Part shown: positions 12,851 through 25,004 of the stretch, piece after piece
Numbering within the stretch: the stretch's first letter is position 1
How the letters are laid out: every line of letters begins with the position of its first letter
From: Hemileia vastatrix
Lineage: Eukaryota; Basidiomycota; Pucciniomycetes; Pucciniales; Zaghouaniaceae
Length of the DNA stretch: 64,000 nt
Assembly (NCBI GenBank): GCA_030280995.1
Contig: JASXTE010000002.1
Span: forward strand, 37,941,183-38,005,182
Reading direction: 5' to 3'
Translations under genes and position numbers: made by a program
Notes under the pieces: generated by a model
What the model was told of the DNA's origin: nothing
What the model saw: the letters and a program-made list of their open reading frames with translations, nothing else
Database searches by the model: none

Positions 12851-14062
12851 ATTACTAAATCTTTAGTGAGAAGTGTCTAATTGGTGATTGATTTCGGAAA
12901 GATTTCAAACTGAATAATGAATAATAGGTTAGTTAATTACCTTTAAGTACTTAATCAGCACCAACAGATTTTGAGAGCTGAAGTGTCATGGGGTGTATGC
13001 ATACTTCATAATTTTATAGAAACATGCACTCATAAATGGTAGCAAGACAAGATTGAGGGGCAAGTACTATTCATATAGTTAGTATGAAAGAGGAGGACTT
13101 TGATTAGTCACTGCATTTATAACTTGTTAAAAAACTTGGTTTAGTGTTTATTTCAAATCTCACTTGAAATATTCACACAATCAACCCTATTACCCAGAAA
13201 TGTGTTCCAAGGCTTGAAAAACTAAGTGGTCATTGAAGAGTAACTGGTTGTCTACTGAGTGGTGAGTAGCTTGTTCTGAGGAGTCACTTAGCACTGACCA
13301 ATTCAAAAAAATAACATTAAGAGAATTTGAGCCAACTAAGATTCAAATTAAAGTCAGTTTTTTTTATATTGATTTCATTCAAGCTTCACCCTTAATCTTC
13401 AATTTCATCATGACTGACTCAAATTTTGTTTAATTTTTTATTAGAAAGGGTTCAATATTTTTTATTTTCTACAAAGTCTAGTACTCATATTTTGTGGTGT
13501 ATCTTGCTAAAGATTTCAATATTTCAGGATATAATAACTATAGAAAAGTAACTTTTGGGTACAGAGTGTTCCATCCCTACTTTTATCAAGAAAAATATGC
13601 TATCACAATTTCATTATCATTTTCAATCCCTTAATTAATCTATATTTATTTATATTTAGAAATATATAAAAACATATGTTTCATTAGACACAAATAGGGA
13701 TTAAAAGGCAAAAATCACTTCAAAAAACTATATTAATTTAATACAACTAAATTTTTATCGTTTTTTGGAAGAATTAATATTGATTAATAACTTCATTTTA
13801 TGTATTCTTCTTACATAAAATAGAATTTTTTCTCTTTAAAATTAAAAAGAATCATGATTCTTCAGTATCTTTGTAAGTATAATAATTTTTAAAAATAAAT
13901 AAAGCAAAACAATTTTTTTTATATATCAAACCTCATTTTTTTAATAAACTTATATGTAGCTTTATTCAATACAGGACCAATTTTTTATTTAAGGTTTCCC
14001 AGCTTAATTTAATGAAATAAGCTCCTTTTTATTCTATTTGGAATTATTTGCCTGTTATGGTT
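12851..14062. other. AT-rich intergenic, no gene seen
   Basis: Apart from a few scattered minisatellite-like words near 13215-13270 nothing is recognisable. Confidence 0.5.
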
Positions 14063-14267
14063 CACCCCCAAGAAAATGTGGGCACCTGATAGCAGGTTCC
14101 AGCCCCAATATTTAATTGAAATCAGGTAAATCTCAGTTCAAATGTTTCTAAAAATATTTTGCATGAAAACTAAGAATTTCAACTTAGTATCAAATCTGAG
14201 TTAATCTTGAGTTAAAATCAAATTGAGATATTTGGCACCTGCTATCAAGGGCCAGTTTTTTGTCTCA
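14063..14267. mobile_element. MITE with subterminal palindromes (copy a)
   Basis: It begins CACCCCCAAGAAAATG and carries GGCACCTGATAGCAGGTTCC about 20 bp in. The other end holds the reverse-complement arrangement (GGCACCTGCTATCAAGGGCC near 14235). There is no coding capacity. It belongs with the elements at 14844, 17358, 34881, 42070, 54000 and 59088. Confidence 0.7.
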
Positions 14268-14843
14268 CATGATTTATTATTCTAATTTCAAAATTTTATT
14301 TGTGATAAAATGAATAATTATACAAATTTAAATCTTAATCATTTTTATGCTAGTTTTTTTGATTTGAAGAATATTTTATTTTATGCTATTTCATTATTGA
14401 TTTTCATATGATAAATGAAAACAATTCTTAGGTATATAGCTCATGCCACTTCCATAAACATATAAGAAAAATTAGCATAACAATAATCATCCCTCTAAAT
14501 TTTTGATGAGATGGATTTTTCAATTGATTGAATAGTAAATTTTATAAATAAGACAAAAGAAATAAAAATAAAGAGTACAAGAAAATAAAATTCTGATCCC
14601 CCCCCAAAAAAAAAAAAAGGAAGTTGAAAAGTGAGATACAAGAAAAAGATTAAAATTTTTATTTCAGCTCATGATATGATTTCTCAGACACCAGGTTACT
14701 TATTTTAAAAATTGTTGTTTTTGAACCATTTCTTTAAATTATTTTTAGATTATTATATTTCCTTGTTAAGCTTACCTGGAATTTTTACCAGTGAGTTTTT
14801 TGATGTATTCTTAGCCAGCAAATAATTTTTTTTAACTTATGAC

Positions 14844-14961
14844 ACCATGAAAATAAAGTTGGGACCTGCTAACATGTGCTACACCCAAATTCAATTACCA
14901 TGGTTGAGTCAGTGATAGGAACATTCTAGAAGGTACCAGGTATTTATTTCTGTTGGGAATG
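14844..14961. mobile_element. short MITE of the same palindrome family (copy b)
   Basis: Starts CACCATGAAAATAAAG followed by GGGACCTGCTAACATGTGC. Near the other end is GGAACATTCTAGAAGGTACC. It is only about 118 bp, so it is an internally shortened copy. The right boundary is approximate. Confidence 0.5.
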
Positions 14962-15410
14962 ATTAATATTATTAAACATGTTAGTATTTTTTTCTCAATA
15001 TGTTAATAAGGTTTATTTAATTCAAGTTAATTAACTTTTGTATGGTGATAGTTTTATTGATCATTTTATTAGTAGGCTAATAAGCTAGATAGTAGTATAA
15101 GTAATCTCTGAGTAGTTAATGTCTTAAAAATTAGTTTCTTACTATTATTGTAGATTATTTAATAGTTTCTTCAGTTATCAATTAGGTTATTTAAAATTTA
15201 CTTTAGTTATTGGATTTTTCTTCAATTTTTTTTTTGAAGTTAGTCTTTATTATTTAGGTATAGTTGCTTTAATATGTTCTCTATATTAACTTTGGGTAGA
15301 TATTATTTTTCTAGTTTTTCTAACTCTTTTCTATTTTATTAATTTTATTGATTCTTTGATTTTTTTTTATTAATTGATTTTGTTTTATTTTGTTTTTTGG
15401 GAATTTTCTT
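14962..15410. other. T-rich intergenic, no gene seen
   Basis: Long T-rich runs and no supported gene or repeat. Confidence 0.5.
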
Positions 15411-15900
15411 TTGGGGAAGACGGTGAACTTAATAGGAGGGGAAGGGAAGGGAAAGAAGTGAGAGGATGGGGATGAAAGGGGGAGAGGAGAAAAGAAAGAG
15501 GATGAGGAAGAAAGGGGGAAGGAGCTGGGGAGGGAAGCAAAGCAAGAGGATGCAGGATAGAGGGGGAAGAAAGAGGATTCAGAGGGGAGTGAAGGGAAGT
15601 AATAGGGGGAGAGGAGGGAAACCAGAGGATGGAGAGGGGAGGGGAGTGAATCCAGTGAATGGAGAGGGAGGGGAGAGGAAGGGGAGGTTAGAATAGTGAG
15701 AGAAAGGGCAGGGAGAGGGAAGTAAAACTAACAGATGGGGAAGGTAAGGGGAGGAGATGTAAGTAAAAGGAAGGGGATGGAAGTGAGTGGATTTGGAGCA
15801 GAAGGAGAGGGAGGAAACATGATGGGATTTCTAGGGGAGTGAAGTTTTGAGGAGGGGAGGAAAAGTTAAAGAAGGAATTAGAAGAGAACTGAGTAAAATT
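15411..15900 (+). repeat. polypurine (G/A) tract, about 480 bp
   Basis: The plus strand is almost wholly purine, made of diverged GGGGAAGG/GAGAGGGG words with very few pyrimidines. The ORFs on both strands here (Gly/Lys/Arg-rich on plus, Ser/Pro/Leu-rich on minus) only reflect the skew. Such mirror-like purine tracts can form triplex or G-quadruplex DNA. Confidence 0.85.
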
Positions 15901-17357
15901 CAAGCACACACACCACTATTAAAAGTAGGATGAGGTGTTGAGAGTAAGATAAAATATATATAAACAGACTAAAAAAATTAAAAAAGCAACAAGAAGAAAG
16001 AGATACTTGTTACAGAATTATTATGGCCAGTGGCTGAGTGTGCAACAGAACATGGGGTTAGAGGAAGAATATGGGGTGACAAAGGGGGTGATGGAGTAAG
16101 AAAGGTGGAGATGGGATCTGAAAAAGGGATATCAACATCTGCTTTGAAAAATTAATAATGAGCTCAAACAGGGTTATTCAATGGTATTGCCTCAAACCAC
16201 ACCCTTTTATGGAATAGGGTCTTAGAACTGAACTTGACATCTATTTCTCACATTTTCCCCTGTGATAGATGGTATCAAGAAATAAAAGGGGGGGTTGGAA
16301 TGAAATAAAACAAATTTGAAGCTCAATATATAGGTTGAGGAAAGCATCTTTAGGTCATTTTTAGCTTCATTTTTTAATTTATAAGAAAGAGCATTATATT
16401 TGCTATTCCAATCTTGATATTTAGGAAAGGTATCCTATCCACAACTCTTTCCATATTTAGAATAACGTGGAAAATAACTCAAATTTTTTCAGCATCTAAA
16501 CTGATAAAGCTTGGGAGAAATGAGAAAATAAGTGCATCATATTATAAATGATAGGTCAATTATTCATATTCTGAGGATAATAAAGTGGCTTGAGGGGAAA
16601 ATAGCTCTAGAGAATGAGATTAGGTGGTTGCTTTAAGGTCCTTTTTATAAAAACAACCCCATTACCTCTTTCCAGGTATTATACATATGCATAATGCTTA
16701 GTTGAGATCAACATTTGCACTATAAGTGCTCAAGTAAGGATAAAATTAGGGGTTTTTTGGATAAACTTGTTCTCAATGTAGGACAAACTGGGCTTATATC
16801 AAAGAAAAATCTTAGAATAAATGTGACTCTAAGCTATTCTCAATGTGTTATATATGTTGGGTCTAATCCTGGAATTTTTTAGGGGAACCATGGAGTGCAA
16901 GGAAGAAGAACATCTGGAAGACCATAGCCTAATTTCCTGTGGTAATTCTGTACTAATCAAGTGGTATCAAAAACCACAAAGAAATGGGATAGACTTTCTA
17001 TAAAGTGTAAAATCTTGAACCTCAATCTGAATAAAATTGAAGACACATTTAGTTATTGTTGAAGCATATGTGAAAAATGGGTGAAATATCCTTGAACCAT
17101 TCTTGAAGGAAAATTGAATCCAATCCATGTTAATTTTGACCCACTATGAAATATATTAAAACCTTACTGAAACTTTTATTTTGACTCAAGAAAAATAATA
17201 ATCAAACACTCAACTTCAAATAAGAAATATTTATAAATGTTTAAAGTATGTGACTTATTCTTCTGGATCATTATAAAAACTTTTCTTAATGTAAATTAAG
17301 TATAATAAAAAGAAATATTTAAAATTAATGCATCTTATATATATATATGCATATACA
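15901..17357. other. intergenic, no gene recognised
   Basis: No significant reading frame, LTR or terminal repeat was identified. Possibly old, unrecognisable transposon sequence. Confidence 0.45.
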
Positions 17358-17569
17358 CACCTGAAAAAAAATTGGGGCACCTGATAGCAGGTTCCAATCC
17401 CTATCTTTGTTTTAATTTGGTTATAGCTCAGATATAACTCTTCTGAGAAACTGTGCATTTAAAATTGAACATGCTATCTTGTATAGAGTTAAATCTAAGT
17501 TTTTCTTGAATCAAAAATGTATTTAGGGATTCACACCTGCTAACAGGAGCCTGGTATTTTTTTGTGGTG
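17358..17569. mobile_element. MITE with subterminal palindromes (copy c)
   Basis: Left end CACCTGAAAAAAAATTGGGG matches the reverse complement of the right end CACCACAAAAAAATACCAGG. Both ends then carry the palindrome GGCACCTGATAGCAGGTTCC or a variant. Length is 212 bp with no ORF. Confidence 0.75.
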
Positions 17570-18075
17570 ATATAAATTCAAAATTATGAAAAAAAATAAA
17601 TAAAAAACCAAACACTGACTAAATTAAAAATACTAAAAAAGTTATCTCATTCAGATTATTTAAAAAATGATATATTCTGGGGTGTAAGTTCTGGCAAATC
17701 AGCACTTAAATTTTGCAAAAAAGTCACTTATTTCAAAAATGGGTGTCAGTTATGACCTCAACTCAGCACTTTTCTCCTGATTTTTTTTTCACAACTGGGC
17801 TAGTGGATAAGGATTGCACAATAATGCATTATTCTACCTCTTATACACTAAATTTTCATTCCTAGTTCCTGATACCAGACTTATCACATCCATAATTAAT
17901 TTTTCAGAAAGTCACATGAGACACAATTGGAGATACTATCCTTATGTCACTCTTCACTCTAGGTCACTTAGTTCTGGTAGCAAAAATTTAAGTTTTTTTT
18001 CTATATACACACCTCACTGCTCATTTGGTGAAAAATTTCAACTTCTCCCATTACCTAAACCTTCTACCAACAACA

Positions 18076-18270
18076 ATGAAGCACCTCTCTACTAGAAATC
18101 AACTTGCATCAACTATAAATTTTATTGCTTAATATTTAATGCTTACTCTGATTTGGAAGCCACTTTAGCTTATATGTTGATACTTTCCATAAAGTGTTAC
18201 ATAAACCAAAGGGGGCCAAATCTAGTTCAAGATCCCAGATACAATCTTCACTGAATCACTTTGAATAGTT
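18076..18270 (+). pseudogene. N-terminal fragment of the copy-1 transposase
   Basis: The start MKHLSTR matches the transposase at 22043, as does about 280 bp of the 5' leader (17797-18075). After roughly 190 bp with stops the similarity jumps to the transposase 3' UTR (TCATCAGCTCAAAATGAAAT, near 18342, equivalent to about 23452 in copy 2). The DDE domain is therefore deleted. Confidence 0.75.
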
Positions 18271-20499
18271 ATTTTTTTTGCACACTGATTTTAATTTAAA
18301 TTTGTTTAAAGTCTCTTTTTTTCAAGTCTTTTTGTTTTCCTTCATCAGCTCAAAATGAAATCACATATTTTCTGCAATTGCATAATTTTTCAGTCATTCT
18401 TTTTTTTCTTTCATCACTTATATCTGTTTCCTCCTCTCCTCTTGCATCCCTCAAATAATTTGAAGTCAATTGTTTTCTCAACTCTTCTCTCCAGGCAATC
18501 CATTTTTTTTATATTTTCTAATTATTAATTTATTTTTGTTTTTTATTCTGTTTTTTTATTCTTTTTTGTATCTAATTTCTATGTTGTAAGTAGTGTTCTT
18601 TGATTTTCAAGGTAAAATGAACCTTTTTTTTCTCCCTCTTTTCTTCCTTTTTTTCTCTTGATCATCCTCCTCATCATACCTACTTTTCATGGTCATGATC
18701 CTGCTTTTCCCCTATTTCACTTTTTCATGGTTCCATGTCATTAAAGCACATGCATTTCACTTGCTCCATATTCAATTTTCCCCAAATTACAACTTCACTC
18801 TTTCTCACTCTATTTTTCCTACTTTTCAATCAAGGTAGGTTTCACATCCTTTCTTTATGCCTGTAAAATATCTTTTTCTTTCTATAAAACTTTTGTACTT
18901 AAATATATGTATGACTCTTTTCTGGATAATAGTGGACTTATTAAACTCCTCTTGTTGTCATTTCCATTATCACTTTTCAACTTTTTGTAAAATTTTGAAA
19001 GTAAGAGTCAGAATTAGGGTTAGGACTGTTTGAATCTAATGTATTTTTAACTGAAGATTCTCCTAAAGGCTATCTTTGATTTCCCACAAATGGATTTGAA
19101 TTTGGTCCAGTGGTTGCTGAGATATTGAACTTTAAAGTTGTGCCTTTTTTCTCAATTTCACTTTATTTATTTTATGGTTTTATATTGAAAAATTAGAGAA
19201 TAAGTAATCTGAAACTCTTATCTGTTGATAATCTAGGCTTTTATCTTCCTCTTTTTGGAATTTTAACCATCATTTTTCAAGTCTTTGTAAAATTTTGAAA
19301 ATTAGAGTTGGAATTTGGGTTGTTTTTATTTAAATCTAATTTTCTGTTATAAGATGATTTTCCTGAAGTCTATCTTTCATGTCCCACAAACAGATTTGAG
19401 TTTGGTTGAGTGGTTTCTATGATATTGACTTGTAAGATTGGGCCATTTTTCCCAATTTCACTTTTATTTTTTTTATAATGCATATCAGAACACTTGCATC
19501 ATGAATTTAGTGTTCCAGATTCCTCCAACTATCTTTCTCTTTACTTATTATTCTGCCCTTACATCAAGGTGTTTTTTTTCTTTTTCTTACCATTTTCCCA
19601 TGTTTAACCCTTCACTCACTTTGACTTCTCTTTTCAGATAAGTTAAAAGTTAATTCAACAAATCAAAAAGTTAAAAAAAGAAAGTATAAGTAATAAATTT
19701 AAAAAAACTATAGGTAGATCAGAAAGTATGGGGAATTTTGAATTCATTGAATATTTATTATGCTTTTCTATGTTTTTTATAAATAAATCTTAAATTTCAG
19801 TTTACAAAACTAAATTTATGGTCAAATGACCTTGTGTTGTATAACAGGTAATCATGACAACACTAATTTATTTTTATGGGGTTCCACTAGGCTACACCTT
19901 TGGAAAGTCTTAAACTTATATTCTTGAGTTGATCTGCATTTTGGCCTGATGTATTGTCTTTACTTTAAAACTAGTAAATTAAACTTAACTTATTTATTTA
20001 TTAATTTATTTATTTAATCATATTGAGTTTCACACCTTAATTAAATAAAAGGCAGGGAAAGGTATTGCCAAATTTTCAAATCTGACATCCAAAATTGATG
20101 ACTTGGAAAAATTTTGGTGATACTCACCCCTTAACTCAATAAAATTCAGTAGAGGGTATTGCCAAATTTTCAAAAAAGAAATCCATTTTTTTTACCTTAT
20201 CTCCGTTAATAAATGCAAATTTATTGACTTGAGTTGTAACTTTGGGAAATTTGATTTGAAGACACAAAGAAGTAAAAAAATAGTGTGTCAAATTTTGCCA
20301 TTGGGACCAATTTAAAATGAATTTTTTACATTTCTGGATATGTTCTTCAACTGATTATGGATAGAGTAATGAATTATGCAAGAAATTATGAAATACTTTA
20401 ATTTAAAAAAAATTAAGACCAATTGAAATGGGAAAGAAAACAAAAAAACTACTATTAAATCAATCAAAAAAATTAATAAATCAACTAGATACAAGAAAG

Positions 20500-21159
20500 A
20501 CCTCACTGGAATTATATTGAGTTGGTTTATATCACCATAAGGATATATAAAAAAGATATCTTGATTGGTTGAATTAAAAAGAGGGGAGGCTTGAGTGAAG
20601 GAATTGGATTTAAAAAGATTTTTCTTGATATCATGGTTGGAGATAGCATCCTCTCCATCCCACATGTTTTCAGGATTCCCATTAGCTTTCTCTCCAGATA
20701 CAGAATCTATCTTTTGATAGTAAGGACATAAATAATCAAGTTTATCATCTATAAATTTGATGCCCTTACTGATATCAATTTCAGTAATACCAAAACCAGT
20801 GGAAGATGAAAGTGTTTTAGCCTTCTTTTATTTGTCTCAATAGTGCTTGAAGCATTCAGAAATTTGTTTTGGAAAAAGATAAATCCTTCCCTTTGTCTTA
20901 TTTTGTAATTCATTGGCCATTAGAAGATATCCATTGACTTTTGATTCAGAGAGCTGTCCTACTTTTGTTGTATGCTCAGTACCAAAACAAGAATCATAAT
21001 TAGTTTTAGTTTTAATCCAGCTGATAAGCATGAGGTGATCATCTCTTTTAGTTGAATTGTCTTTGATTTTATAGCTGAGCAGGGGAAAGGGGGAGTAGTT
21101 GGATTTGAAGAACAAGTGGGGAAAGGCTGCCTTTGAGAAGATATGTGACAACAAGGCAT
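20500..21159 (-). pseudogene. Myb/SANT-like protein, first exon only (copy 1)
   Basis: Starting at the ATG at 21159, the frame matches the Myb-like gene of copy 2: a Ser/Gln-rich start, KSKTIQLK, then after a frameshift WIKTKTNYDSCFG, KVNGYLLMANELQNKTKGRI and a CPYY...GEKAN...DGEDAISNHDI segment. The first exon ends near 20500. Exons 2 and 3, including the coiled-coil repeats, are missing. Stops and a frameshift show it is dead. Confidence 0.78.
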
Positions 21160-21465
21160 GTTAAAATATTTTATGATGAAAAGGAGTAGAAATGAGAAGA
21201 TGAGATGGGGAGGAATCTGAATGGATGAAAGGAGTAGACAGGATGGAAGTGTGCAGCAAGGTAGGGAGGCTGGCACATCCAGAAACTTGTCCAAGATGTG
21301 GTTATGAAAAATTGTTAATAAAAATGGCAGATAAGAGGTGAAAATTGACATGTAAAATGTGTAATAAACCAATGATTTTTAAAATTAATTTCAGAAAATA
21401 ATTGGGGTGTAAGGATTTTTATCCACAATTAATATAATTGTGGTTTGGTTAATGATGATACCCCC

Positions 21466-21656
<191 letters not shown>

Positions 21657-21739
21657 GGGGGTATCAATGTTCAGGGATCCACAATTAGGGATCAGGAATT
21701 TTTTTTCCTGGGATCAGACATTATTAATTGCAGAAGATT

Positions 21740-21771
21740 CTTATCCACTAGCCCTGGGGCTAGTGGATAAG
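21740..21771. repeat. subterminal 15-bp palindrome
   Basis: CTTATCCACTAGCCC, then TG, then its exact reverse complement. The right half recurs at 17797 in copy 1, and a variant palindrome occurs at 53897-53926. Its place about 90 bp inside the transposon end suggests a binding site for the transposase or Myb-like protein (inference). Confidence 0.8.
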
Positions 21772-22042
21772 AAATCCATGATAATGCATTATCCCGCCTC
21801 TTATACCCCAATTTCCATTCCTAATTCCTGATCCCAAACTCATCACATCCATGATGGATTTGCAAGAAATTCACATGACTCATAATTGCTGATGCCATCC
21901 TTAAGTCTTTCCTCAATCTATGCTACTTAATTTTGGTGGCAAACACTTAACCTTTTTTTCTATCTACACACCTCAACTGCACATTTGGCGGTGAATTTCC
22001 ACTTCCCACTTCCCTCATCACATATCCCTTCCACCGACAACA

Positions 22043-23305
22043 ATGAAGCACCTCTCTACTAGGAAGCTACTTCACTCAACAATGAATGCTATTACTTTTC
22101 TTTTATTACTTTACTATAAATGTGACTCTAATTTGCAAGATTCTTTAGCTTATATGTGTTTTCTTTCCAAAAAGCGTTACATCATCACCAGGGGGCCAAA
22201 TCTTTATCATGATCCCCGATATGATCTGGCCTCCATTCTCAACATTCCTCATTTAAACTTCACCCAACTTTTTAGAACTTCTCCCAATCCTTTATTCAAA
22301 CTTTATCAACTCATTTTTGAACATCCTATCTTCCATAACAATTCTCATAACAAACAGCATAATCCTGCCATACAACTTGCTGTTGCTCTATGTCGCTTTG
22401 GCTCAAATGGAAATGGTGCTGCTGTAAGACGTTTGGATAATCTCTTTAACATAGGATATGGTACCGTGATATTATACACCAAGCGCTGTATGATTGCTAT
22501 CCTTTCCCTCAAGTCTCAAATTCTTGCTTGGCCAACTCCAGAACAGCGACTTGAATCCTCTCAAGTAATGCAAGCTGAAGGTTTCCCTGGCTGTATAGGT
22601 TTTGTTGATGGCACAACCATCCCTTTGAGTCAAAAGCCTGCCCATTATGGCAACCATTATTTTGATCACAAAAAAAGGTTTCTTCAAAATCTTCTCCAAG
22701 TTCTCATCTTTCACAATCTAACTTTTTATCTTCTTTCTAGATACTCTATTGCCGTTCAACTTGTATGCAATGTCAATAAAAAATTTATTATTTTTCACAG
22801 TGGCTGCCCTAGATCATGTCATGACTCTTCCGTCTTCCAAAGAATGAGGATTTCTCAATCCCCTGACTCATAATTTGATGAATCTCAGTACCTACTTGCA
22901 GACTCAGCATATGCAAGTGGAAAGTACATTATACCTGCTTTCCGTGGTGCAACTTCAGAAAATGACCCCAAAACTGCCTTTAATTATCACCTTGCACAAT
23001 CAAGAGTACGAATTGAACATTCTATAGGTATTTTAAAGGGACAATTTTCTAGTCTTCGGGAGCTTAGAATCCAATTTCAAAAAAAAATAGAGATCAAAAC
23101 TGCAAATCATTGGATCTTGACTTGTGTAATACTCCACAATATTCTAGCTGATTTAAAGGATGAGTGGAATGATCTTTATGAAGAAGAGGATCCTGAACCA
23201 CCACCGGCACTCCCCTCCCTTGATTCACAAATCATTCAATCAACTGGCATATGCTCCATTATAATGCCAATTACTCTCCAACATTTCACTTCAAAATGCT
23301 TTTAA
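22043..23305 (+). pseudogene. HARBI1-type DDE transposase, one internal stop (copy 2)
   Basis: This would be a nuclease that excises and inserts the element at TTA/TAA sites. The start MKHLSTRK follows a 5' leader conserved in copies 1 and 3. A helix-rich region with RFGSNGNGAAVRRL (about residues 113-130) precedes the DDE core: GFVDGTTIPL (first Asp), then a 63-bp intron at 22678-22740 (GTTTCT donor, CTAAC branch-like site, TTCTAG acceptor), LLADSAYASG (second Asp) and RVRIEHSIGILKG (catalytic Glu). Spliced length is 399 codons. The only defect seen is a TAA at 22871-22873, probably a former CAA, so inactivation is recent. A sister copy elsewhere could be intact. Confidence 0.87.
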
Positions 23306-23739
23306 TTTTTAATTTTATGTTTTCATACTCTCCAAATTTCCTCTTTGTGTACTTAATTCACTTGGTTTGGTATTTTGGTTTGTTTCATATTCATTTTTTT
23401 TTTGAATTTACGGTGAATATCTTTTTTTTGGATGGCTCATTGGTTTTCTTTCACCAGCTTAACATGAAATCGCATATTTTCTTATATTGCATATTTTGTC
23501 AGTGATTTTTTTTTCATTCATCACTCATATCCTTTTCATCCTCTCCTCAAACATCCCTCAGTTTTTTTGGTTGCATTTATTTTCTCAACTCAACTCACCA
23601 GGTAAGTCATTTTTTTTCTTTTTTCTTGGTTTTTTATTTGCTAATCATGATTTTTTTTTTTTGCTTTTTTTTTTTTTCTATCCTTCACCTTTCTTTATAA
23701 TACTCAAGGCTCCCCTTTTTCCCTCTCTTTACCTGTCTC

Positions 23740-24345
23740 AATACCCCCTTTTTAGCTGCCTCAAATCCCCCCTTTCTCCCCTCTTTAGGTCCCTCATCAC
23801 CCCCCTTCCCCTCTTTTTAGGCGCTTCAAGACTCCCCCCCCTTCCCCTCTCCTTATGTCACTCAACCCCCCCCTTCACCTCTCTTTAGCCGCCTCAAACC
23901 CCCCCCCTTCCCCTCTTTTTAGCCGCCTCAAACCCCCCCTTCTCCTCTCTTTAGCCGCCTCAAACCCCCCCTTCCCCCCCCCACCCACTCCCTTACCTCC
24001 TCCTCTGCCCCCCCTTTTTCTTAACTAACGATTGTTAGCGATCGTTGATTAAGTAATCAAATTGCTAACGACTCGTTTAATTAATGAAAAATTGTTAGCG
24101 ACCGTTCATTAAGTAATCAAATTGTTAACGATTCATTAACAAGGACAGGGGGAGGTAGAGGAGGAGGTAAGGGAGTGGGTGGGGGGAAGGGGGGGTTTGA
24201 GGCGGCTAAAGAGAGGGGAATGGGGGGTTGAGACATATAAAGAAGGGTAAAGGGAGGGGGTTTGGGGGGTTTCAGGCGGTTTTTGAGGCAGGCAAGGAGA
24301 GGATTTGAGGGGACTTTTGAGGCAAGGAGGGAGGGATTTGTAAGG
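23740..24345. repeat. C/G-run inverted repeat with a CpG-bearing central repeat
   Basis: The left arm is pyrimidine-only tandem units built on TTTAGCCGCCTCAAACCCCC (23750-24020). The right arm is the complement (24150-24345), including a near-perfect AGAGGAGGAGGTAAGGGAGT match across the centre. The core (24015-24145) holds diverged repeats of TTGTTAGCGA-CGTT-ATTAAGTAATCAAATTG. No gene is present. It lies downstream of the transposase and upstream of the TET-like gene, so it may act in expression, but that is inference. Confidence 0.85.
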
Positions 24346-24359
24346 GGATTTCAAATAAA

Positions 24360-25004
24360 TAAAGGAGGGGAAAAGGGGACATTTATGGGAGATAAAGAGG
24401 GGTTACCTACTTTCAAATAAATATACTAACAAATTTTTATTTTTAAATTTGATTAATTTTTTAATTTTTTTGGCAGTATTATAGAAAAAAAAAATTTCTT
24501 TCTGTTAAGGACTGTCCCTCTTATTTACAAATCCAAAAAGGTTTATAATTTAATTTTTAATTTTTCTAGTAAATAATTTTTCTGATTTTTTTTTATTTAA
24601 AAAATTTTTTTGTTTTTGATTTTGATTTTACTGAATTTTTTTTTAATTTTTTTTATTTTTTCAGGATCTTGTGAGAAGGTTTTAAATAACTAATCTTCAG
24701 GTTCACTTTTAATTTTTTTTTTTTGATTTAATTTTTACTGAATTTTTTTTTTTGAATTATTTTTTTTTTAAAAAAGGATTTTGCTTTTATTTTGTTTTTA
24801 AAAATAAAACCTCAGGTTTTTTTTGGATAAATTATTTTTTTTGAAAACTTTTTACTGATTTTTTGTTTTTTTTTTGTTTTTTTTTTCCAATTTTATTTTT
24901 CAAATAAAAAAAACAGCTTTTTTTATTATTAGGTGAGAAATTTTTTATAAAAAAAATAGAGTTGAAATTTTATTGACATTTAAATTTTTTTTCAGATCAA
25001 AAAA
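24360..25004. other. very T-rich upstream region of the TET-like gene
   Basis: Long T and A runs, ending in a TTTTTTTTCAG-like acceptor just before the ATG at 25005, which hints at a non-coding first exon upstream. No ORF was found. Confidence 0.45.

Larger units (their letters stand above)
17679..21465. mobile_element. Harbinger-TET-Myb family, copy 1 (deletion derivative)
   Basis: The right end is clear: reverse complement GGGGGTATCATCATTAACC at 21465, abutting a (TAA)n array. The left end is tentative (GGGGTGTAAGTTCTGG near 17679). Inside, in order, are the transposase 5' region and 3' UTR (17797-18520), the 5' part and downstream part of the TET-like gene without its catalytic exon (about 18700-20000), and the first exon of the Myb-like gene (-). 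The order and strands match copy 2 at 21657-34740, from which it differs by large internal deletions. It has no intact gene. Confidence 0.75.

Noticed and set aside
15466..15909. Gly/Arg-rich and Ser/Pro-rich ORFs on opposite strands
   Set aside because: Caused by the purine-only tract; no start context, motif or splice signal.
23487..24354. Pro/Phe-rich ORFs on both strands
   Set aside because: They run through T-rich sequence and the C-run inverted repeat downstream of the transposase; composition only.
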